In this document: positions 59,511-64,000 of the stretch, in pieces
Position numbering within the stretch: position 1 is the stretch's first letter
Layout of the letters: each line of letters starts with the position of its first letter
Assembly (NCBI GenBank): GCA_963663665.2
Contig: CAXXKP010000009.1
Span: 124,001-188,000 of the forward strand
From: SABI01 sp963663665
GTDB taxonomy: Bacteria > Spirochaetota > Spirochaetia > Sphaerochaetales > Sphaerochaetaceae
Direction of reading: 5' to 3'
Length of the DNA stretch: 64,000 nt
Translations under genes and position numbers: made by a program
Notes under the pieces: generated by a model
Databases searched by the model: none
What the model saw: the letters and a program-made list of their open reading frames with translations, nothing else
Told to the model about the DNA's origin: nothing

Positions 59511-60689
59511 ATGAAAAAAACGATCATCGTAGTACTACTTATTTTGTCATTGCCAATAGCATTATTTGCCATCTCGTACCAATCCCTTTACACACTGGAT
59601 GTACCTTACACCTATCAGAATTTATATGTGTCAGGTTCTTTAGGTGGAAATGATGCGCTTAATATTACCATTGATACCTCTCCTACAGTGACATTTGCAG
59701 CAAATGCTGGCTTAGATGGGAATTACTATTTCATTAATCATACTGAAGATGCTGAATTAGAACTCTCTTCAGCTGGAACATATGCTGAATTAGGATCCAC
59801 TGGTATTTTCCTCAACGCCTTAGCAACTGGAGATTATAAGAATTATGGATTTACCCTTTCTTCCTACCCAGCATATTACGAAGGATCAGGAACGGCGAGA
59901 GTGTTTTTGAGTCTTCCTTTTAGTGGCGCTGGCGCTACTTTTATTTTTGATCTTAGGCCAAATGTAGGTGTCGGTATTGGAAAAATGAATGATATATCCA
60001 CTATTAAGAGAATTATTAATATAGCGAATCATTATGGCATCACTCCAACCTCTGAATTAGTGGAAAATGTAGCTAAAATAGAATATGAGAGAGTAGCAAA
60101 ATTAAATGCCTATTCTAATGATGAGTCTGAATTATGGATTGCATATCGAAAAGAGCTTGCACATGCCTATACCCTCGACGATAAAGTATTAGATCTTATC
60201 TACGTTGGAGCTTCTCAAGAATATGTTTTCGAGCAGGCAAGATGGACAAATCTTAAATATGGATGGAGTGCATATGCTCAAATGCGACCAACATTCTTTT
60301 TTGAAACGGGGACAACCTCTACATTTAGATTTACTCTTGGTCTTGCCTTAGGAGGCCAATATGCAACTCTATTGTCAGATGAAACCATCTACCTAGGAGT
60401 TGATGGTGAAATCGTCCCAACGATTGACTCCCTTGGCACACCATTTTTCAAATTCCTCGCAAATGTAGGTCTTGATGCCCGCTATTTCTTTGCAAATCCA
60501 AGAATGTGGGCTGCTTCAACTGTGGATATCGCTATCGACACGAGTGCTGTTACAACGTTTGACTTTGATGTAACCGCTACTTTCAACTATCTGGTAGCAC
60601 CGAATTTCACAACGTATGGCGGAGTTGAAATACTCAATACTTTTGATAGATTGAGCATCTTAGCAGGTGGTGAGATTCGCTTATTCTAG
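59511..60689 (+). CDS. Probable outer-membrane beta-barrel protein
   Basis: A 392-residue secreted protein. Signal peptide 1 to about 20 (core TIIVVLLILSLPIALFA) ends FAISYQ. The mature protein is rich in alternating strands and Tyr, Phe, Gly and Thr (for example YTYQNLYVSGSLGGNDALNI; FRFTLGLALGGQYATLL), and a helical stretch at about 165-215 may plug or sit outside the barrel. The chain ends in Phe (EIRLF), the classic recognition signal of BAM-assembled outer-membrane proteins. The start has AAAGGAG upstream. It is monocistronic with a strong terminator. I do not recognise the family. Confidence 0.75.
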   Translation: MKKTIIVVLLILSLPIALFAISYQSLYTLDVPYTYQNLYVSGSLGGNDALNITIDTSPTVTFAANAGLDGNYYFINHTEDAELELSSAGTYAELGSTGIFLNALATGDYKNYGFTLSSYPAYYEGSGTARVFLSLPFSGAGATFIFDLRPNVGVGIGKMNDISTIKRIINIANHYGITPTSELVENVAKIEYERVAKLNAYSNDESELWIAYRKELAHAYTLDDKVLDLIYVGASQEYVFEQARWTNLKYGWSAYAQMRPTFFFETGTTSTFRFTLGLALGGQYATLLSDETIYLGVDGEIVPTIDSLGTPFFKFLANVGLDARYFFANPRMWAASTVDIAIDTSAVTTFDFDVTATFNYLVAPNFTTYGGVEILNTFDRLSILAGGEIRLF

Positions 60690-60709
60690 AGTAAAGAAAA
60701 ATGAATTTT

Positions 60710-60750
60710 AGAAGGTTGCTCTATTCTTGATGTAGCAACCTTCTCTTTTC
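60710..60750 (+). terminator. Rho-independent terminator after the beta-barrel gene
   Basis: Eleven-base arms AGAAGGTTGCT (60710-60720) and AGCAACCTTCT (60734-60744) around a 13-base loop, followed by CTTTTC. It is 20 bases past the stop. Confidence 0.82.
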
Positions 60751-60880
60751 ACTCTTTATTCGCTAAATTGCAATATATTAGTTATCTATATAATTACTTA
60801 ACAGAACCTTTGCCTCTGTAGTTTATTATGAGTATTATATATTGATATGGACTAGATCCAACAAAGGAATTACTCATACT

Positions 60881-61468
60881 ATGGTACATCAAGAATATAA
60901 GAAAAAATACTCTGTAATTGAATATTACAAAGCACTACTATTGCTCTACGATGCGATCGGATCATTAAGAAAAAATAAATCATCCCATCTAGTTGATAAA
61001 GATTTTATTGAAAGAATCATGCTTCGGGTCACTGAAGTAAATGGATGTGCTATATGTTCATATGCTCACACTTCCATGGCTCTTAAACAAGGATTCAGCC
61101 AAGAAGAAATTGATAGTTTCTTGGGAGGTGAGGATACTTTTGTTGAACCTAAGGAAGCTAAAGCTCTTCTATTTGCCCAACACTATGCACACACTAAAGG
61201 ATATGTAGAGAAAGAAGCATATCAGTCAATTATTGATGAATACGGAGAAGAGAAAAGTGCCATAATCCTTGCAGCAATAAAGGTTATGATGGTAGGAAAT
61301 ATTAGTGGAATTCCTATTAGTGCCCTTTCTAGTCGTATAATGGGGAATCCATACCGAGAGAGTACCTTGCTCTATGAACTAGGTATGATTCTATCTTCAA
61401 TTATTATCATACCACTTTCTATGATACATGCACTTTTTTATAAAACAAATATACGTTTCTCTGATTGA
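60881..61468 (+). CDS. Carboxymuconolactone decarboxylase / AhpD-like protein
   Basis: A 195-residue protein of the CMD family. The catalytic CxxCxxxH motif is in EVNGCAICSYAHTSMALKQG (about residues 55-74), the arrangement used by AhpD peroxidase-reductases. The helices after it (EEIDSFLGGEDTFVEPKEAK and ALLFAQHYAHTKGYV) are typical. The C-terminal tail is hydrophobic (IILSSIIIIPLSMIHALF) and may associate with the membrane, which is unusual for the family. The start ATG 60881 is chosen over the TTG at 60842, which would add 13 residues. It may act in peroxide or thiol chemistry. Confidence 0.85.
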   Translation: MVHQEYKKKYSVIEYYKALLLLYDAIGSLRKNKSSHLVDKDFIERIMLRVTEVNGCAICSYAHTSMALKQGFSQEEIDSFLGGEDTFVEPKEAKALLFAQHYAHTKGYVEKEAYQSIIDEYGEEKSAIILAAIKVMMVGNISGIPISALSSRIMGNPYRESTLLYELGMILSSIIIIPLSMIHALFYKTNIRFSD

Positions 61469-61559
61469 AAGATAATTAAGAGTTAGCATTCTTTATTCCT
61501 CTTTTTGTTTGACTTATCGATACTCTTTCCTTACGATGAAACTCATCGTGAGGAAATGT

Positions 61560-62468
61560 GTGGATAAAAAAAGAGTCTCGGCTTATATCAAGTTAATAAT
61601 AGCACCAATCATTTGGGGAGGAGCTCTCAGCGCAGGAAGGATCATTACACAAATTGTTCCTCCATTTACGACAAGTTGTGTAAGGTTCATGATTGCATCT
61701 TTTGTTATGATCCCAAGCGTTTTACTCGTTGAAGGAAAGTTTCCCCGTATTACAAGAAAAGAATTCTTCTCAATAGTTCTTCTTAGTGTCACTGGTATGG
61801 TAATGTTTAATGTATTGCTATTTAGCGCTCTAAAGAGTATCACAGCAACAAGAAGTTCGATTATGTTAGCATTCACTCCCGTGGTTGTTACTGTTGTAGC
61901 TCACCTATTGTATAAAGAACAGGTTCGAAAATTGATGATTGTGGGTATTGTCTTATCGACAGTTGGAGCAATTCTCACTATCACTTCAGGGAATGTTTCC
62001 TTAGTTTTCTCCCAAGGGCTCGCTATTGGGGACATCTTGATGATTCTATCTGTCCTTAGTTGGGCGCTCTACTCTATATTAATAAAAAAAGCAATTGAAA
62101 GGCTATCTTCACTTGTTGTTCTTTCATATGGATCTGTGATAGGAGTAATATTTCTTCTTCCATTTACTTTTTGGGAAAAAGGTTGGGCAACACTCTCTTT
62201 ACTCAATATATCTTCTTTCATCAGTCTTCTTTATCTTGGTTTAGCTGCAGCAGGGATTGCATATTTGTGGTACTTCCAAGGAATTAAAGAGGTGGGCTCC
62301 TCTAGAAGTAGTGTGTTTTTAAACATTGAACCTGTCGCAGCAATCACCATCGGAGTACTCTTTCTTGGAGAATCTATTACAATTCCTATTGGAATTGGAG
62401 CGTTGCTTGTAATGAGTGGATTATTCCTCACTACGTACAATAAAAGCATTAAAAAGGAGCTGGGCTGA
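61560..62468 (+). CDS. EamA/DMT-superfamily transporter
   Basis: A 302-residue inner-membrane protein with about ten helices in two EamA repeats. Repeat 1 opens YIKLIIAPIIWGGALSAGRI; repeat 2 begins GDILMILSVLSWALYSILIKKAI. The final part SSRSSVFLNIEPVAAITIGV is the conserved region before helix 9. I prefer GTG 61560, with AGGAA four bases upstream; an ATG at 61536 is also possible. DMT members export metabolites; the substrate is unknown. The last 20 bases overlap the end of the convergent pseudouridine synthase gene. Confidence 0.88.
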   Translation: MDKKRVSAYIKLIIAPIIWGGALSAGRIITQIVPPFTTSCVRFMIASFVMIPSVLLVEGKFPRITRKEFFSIVLLSVTGMVMFNVLLFSALKSITATRSSIMLAFTPVVVTVVAHLLYKEQVRKLMIVGIVLSTVGAILTITSGNVSLVFSQGLAIGDILMILSVLSWALYSILIKKAIERLSSLVVLSYGSVIGVIFLLPFTFWEKGWATLSLLNISSFISLLYLGLAAAGIAYLWYFQGIKEVGSSRSSVFLNIEPVAAITIGVLFLGESITIPIGIGALLVMSGLFLTTYNKSIKKELG

Positions 62469-63714
62469 CAAATTTCATCACTTTCTTTGTAGTAGGATGT
62501 ATGAAATTAAGCGTTGCTGCATGCAACATTAGTCTCTCATCCGCTTCTCTTTTCCCATATAACCTATCTCCAATTATTGGCATATTAAGACCTTTTTCAT
62601 GGGCGCTATGGACTCTTAGTTGATGAGTTCTCCCTGTGAGAGGAGTAAATTCTACTCTTGTTGCATGTCTGTCTTTATATGGCTCAACACCAATTCTCAG
62701 GAACTGAGTTGTTCCAATTTTACCATTCTTCTCATCATATATTTGATATGGCCTATGCTCGGTATCGAGCCTGAATGGAAGAGTGATTTTCCCATTTACT
62801 GTCATTAAAATCCCATCCAAAAGGGCAATATAACTTTTACTTACTTTTCTGTTCATAAACTGAATAGAAAGATCTCGTTGAGCTTCCTTTGTGAGGCCTA
62901 AAACTAAAAGCCCAGAAGTGTCCATATCAAGTCGATGTACTGAAGGAGAATCAATGCAATCTATGATCAGTTCTTTTACTCTTTTGACTACACAATCCTG
63001 TTTTTCAGGACCAATCCCTGGAACACTTAATAATCCATACGGTTTATTTACAACAATGATCTGTGAATCAATATATAAAATATCGAGTCCGATAAGGTTT
63101 GGAATAAGTGGTTGACATCTACTTTCACAAGGTTCATAGAATGCCTTGTGAATATGAACACTATCTTTCCCATAAAAAAACTCTACCATACTTACAACTT
63201 TCAATCCTCTTTGAAATGCTTCAGAGAGTAATTTTGGTGCACAACAATCCCCAGTACCAGATGGCATGGTTCGGTTTCCGACAAGATCATTAAGATTCTT
63301 TTGAGAACCATCTATACAGGTAAAGGTGTGGAGTGAATGAAGAGTTTGCTGAGTGGAAATACTCAAATTCTTAGCATCGGAAAAATTACCCTCTTTTTGA
63401 AATTGTTTGATTGTTTTATCGCTCTCGCTCAGCACTTGATGATAAAGATCCTCGTTGTATGTAGGGCCAACATATCCATTAATCATTGAAGTTCCCATAT
63501 GCTCACCACTAAAAGCTTTCAGAACAATAATCTCCCCTTTTTTATCGTCTATAGCGACGAGAACACCAAACATCAGACCACCCTTATCCATAAAAAGAGA
63601 AGATGTTGCATAGCGTGAAGTAGTTTCCCAATCAAGATATTTATATGTATCGAGATTATAGATAAGCTCTTTTGCATATACTTTAGCAATTGTAGAAGGA
63701 AGAACTTCACTCAT
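62449..63714 (-). CDS. RluA-family pseudouridine synthase with Cys-rich N-terminal domain
   Basis: A 421-residue RNA-modifying enzyme. The C-terminal half is an RluA catalytic domain: ILYIDSQIIVVNKPYGLLSVPG, then the active-site block VHRLDMDTSGLLVLGLTKEA with catalytic Asp in HRLDMDTSG, and TGRTHQLRVH. The N-terminal 200 residues include TMPSGTGDCCAPKLLSEAF and FYEPCESRCQPLIP, whose Cys residues resemble a zinc site; larger synthases in other bacteria share a similar domain. The start ATG has AAGGAA upstream. The RNA target is probably 23S rRNA or tRNA, but it cannot be told from sequence. Confidence 0.9.
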   Translation of the reverse strand: MSEVLPSTIAKVYAKELIYNLDTYKYLDWETTSRYATSSLFMDKGGLMFGVLVAIDDKKGEIIVLKAFSGEHMGTSMINGYVGPTYNEDLYHQVLSESDKTIKQFQKEGNFSDAKNLSISTQQTLHSLHTFTCIDGSQKNLNDLVGNRTMPSGTGDCCAPKLLSEAFQRGLKVVSMVEFFYGKDSVHIHKAFYEPCESRCQPLIPNLIGLDILYIDSQIIVVNKPYGLLSVPGIGPEKQDCVVKRVKELIIDCIDSPSVHRLDMDTSGLLVLGLTKEAQRDLSIQFMNRKVSKSYIALLDGILMTVNGKITLPFRLDTEHRPYQIYDEKNGKIGTTQFLRIGVEPYKDRHATRVEFTPLTGRTHQLRVHSAHEKGLNMPIIGDRLYGKREADERLMLHAATLNFIHPTTKKVMKFVSPAPF

Positions 63715-63988
63715 AATTTAAATTCCTTAACTAATGTAATCATAATTAGGTATTCATCCTTTACATGGTAATCGAATTATTGACCCTCTCATTTATACCA
63801 TGGATAAGTCTTAATTACAAAGTGTGTTGAGATAAAAATTCAACATTCAGTATTGCTACAGTTTACTGGTACACCTAATACCAATGAGATCATGTACCTC
63901 ATCTCCAATTGTAACCATTAAAAGTAGTACGGCATTTGCTAATTAAGGTCAATTCTGGTAGAATGCTTCTAATTGGAGTTAGACATTA
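63715..63988. other. Intergenic region at the window end, nothing recognised
   Basis: AT-rich sequence upstream of the pseudouridine synthase gene. It should contain that gene's promoter and perhaps one for a plus-strand gene starting near the right edge. No hairpin or operator stood out. Confidence 0.35.
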
Positions 63989-64000
63989 ATGATTATAAAA
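63989..64000 (+). CDS. Possible start of a gene running off the right edge
   Basis: ATG at 63989 follows GGAG by 10 bases. Only four codons are visible (M-I-I-K), so the product cannot be identified and the call may be wrong. Confidence 0.25.

Noticed and set aside
1..64000. tRNA or rRNA genes, CRISPR arrays, insertion sequences, prophage genes, replication origin
   Set aside because: I looked for T-loop-like GGTTCGAATCC motifs, short regular repeats, transposase or integrase motifs and clustered replication boxes and found none. A dedicated tRNA or repeat search could still reveal something missed by eye.

Overview
The window is a bacterial chromosome segment of low GC (my estimate is mid-to-high 30s percent), densely packed with genes on both strands. 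No rRNA, tRNA, CRISPR array, insertion sequence or prophage was seen. The gene style suggests a host-associated or anaerobic spirochaete close to Sphaerochaeta or Treponema. Evidence: solute-binding proteins whose signal peptides end in FASGAKE, FATGTTE or FAGGEAE; a BMP/PnrA-type uptake operon; beta-rich outer-membrane-like proteins without named homologues; and fermentative genes such as acetate kinase. The placement is an inference, not a proof.

Layout. 1-2720: end of an MFS transporter and an FAD-linked oxidase, divergent from an RpiR regulator, with two near-identical palindromes between them. 2830-10853: a BMP-family ABC importer operon on the minus strand, divergent from an NtrC-class response regulator and a soluble histidine kinase that carries an ABC-ATPase domain. 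A sigma-54 promoter and an enhancer-like palindrome lie between the two units. This is the most unusual system in the window. 11433-20948: housekeeping genes valS, ECF sigma and anti-sigma, cysS, murB and ackA, plus a secreted unknown and an orphan DarG-like macro domain. 21159-25358: flavoprotein, orphan TRAP binding protein, DapA/NanA-family lyase and an FCD-type GntR regulator with matching operators. 25853-35895: XRE regulator, diguanylate cyclase, envelope protein, an OhrR/glutathione-peroxidase pair, two sugar-type oxidoreductases, PlsC, a RecQ-like helicase and a DMT exporter.

36046-39079 is a ProXVW/OpuA osmolyte importer. 40518-48958 is an L-rhamnose locus: mutarotase, ABC importer, aldolase and isomerase on the minus strand, with a divergent AraC regulator followed by a galactokinase-like GHMP kinase. 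50297-53066 is copper export (CopA with a CopZ-like tail, then CsoR) behind a CsoR-type operator. 53140-56820 is threonine synthesis (thrA, thrC); the aspartokinase half of ThrA appears to have lost its catalytic motifs. 56973-63714 holds rpmB, transporters, a probable outer-membrane barrel, an AhpD-like protein and an RluA-type pseudouridine synthase with a Cys-rich N-terminal domain.

Taken together the window is rich in small-molecule uptake systems, each with a local regulator and often a recognisable operator: RpiR, sigma-54/NtrC, GntR-FCD, OhrR, AraC and CsoR. Two importer operons have a strong hairpin between the binding-protein gene and the ATPase gene, probably raising the amount of binding protein over membrane parts.
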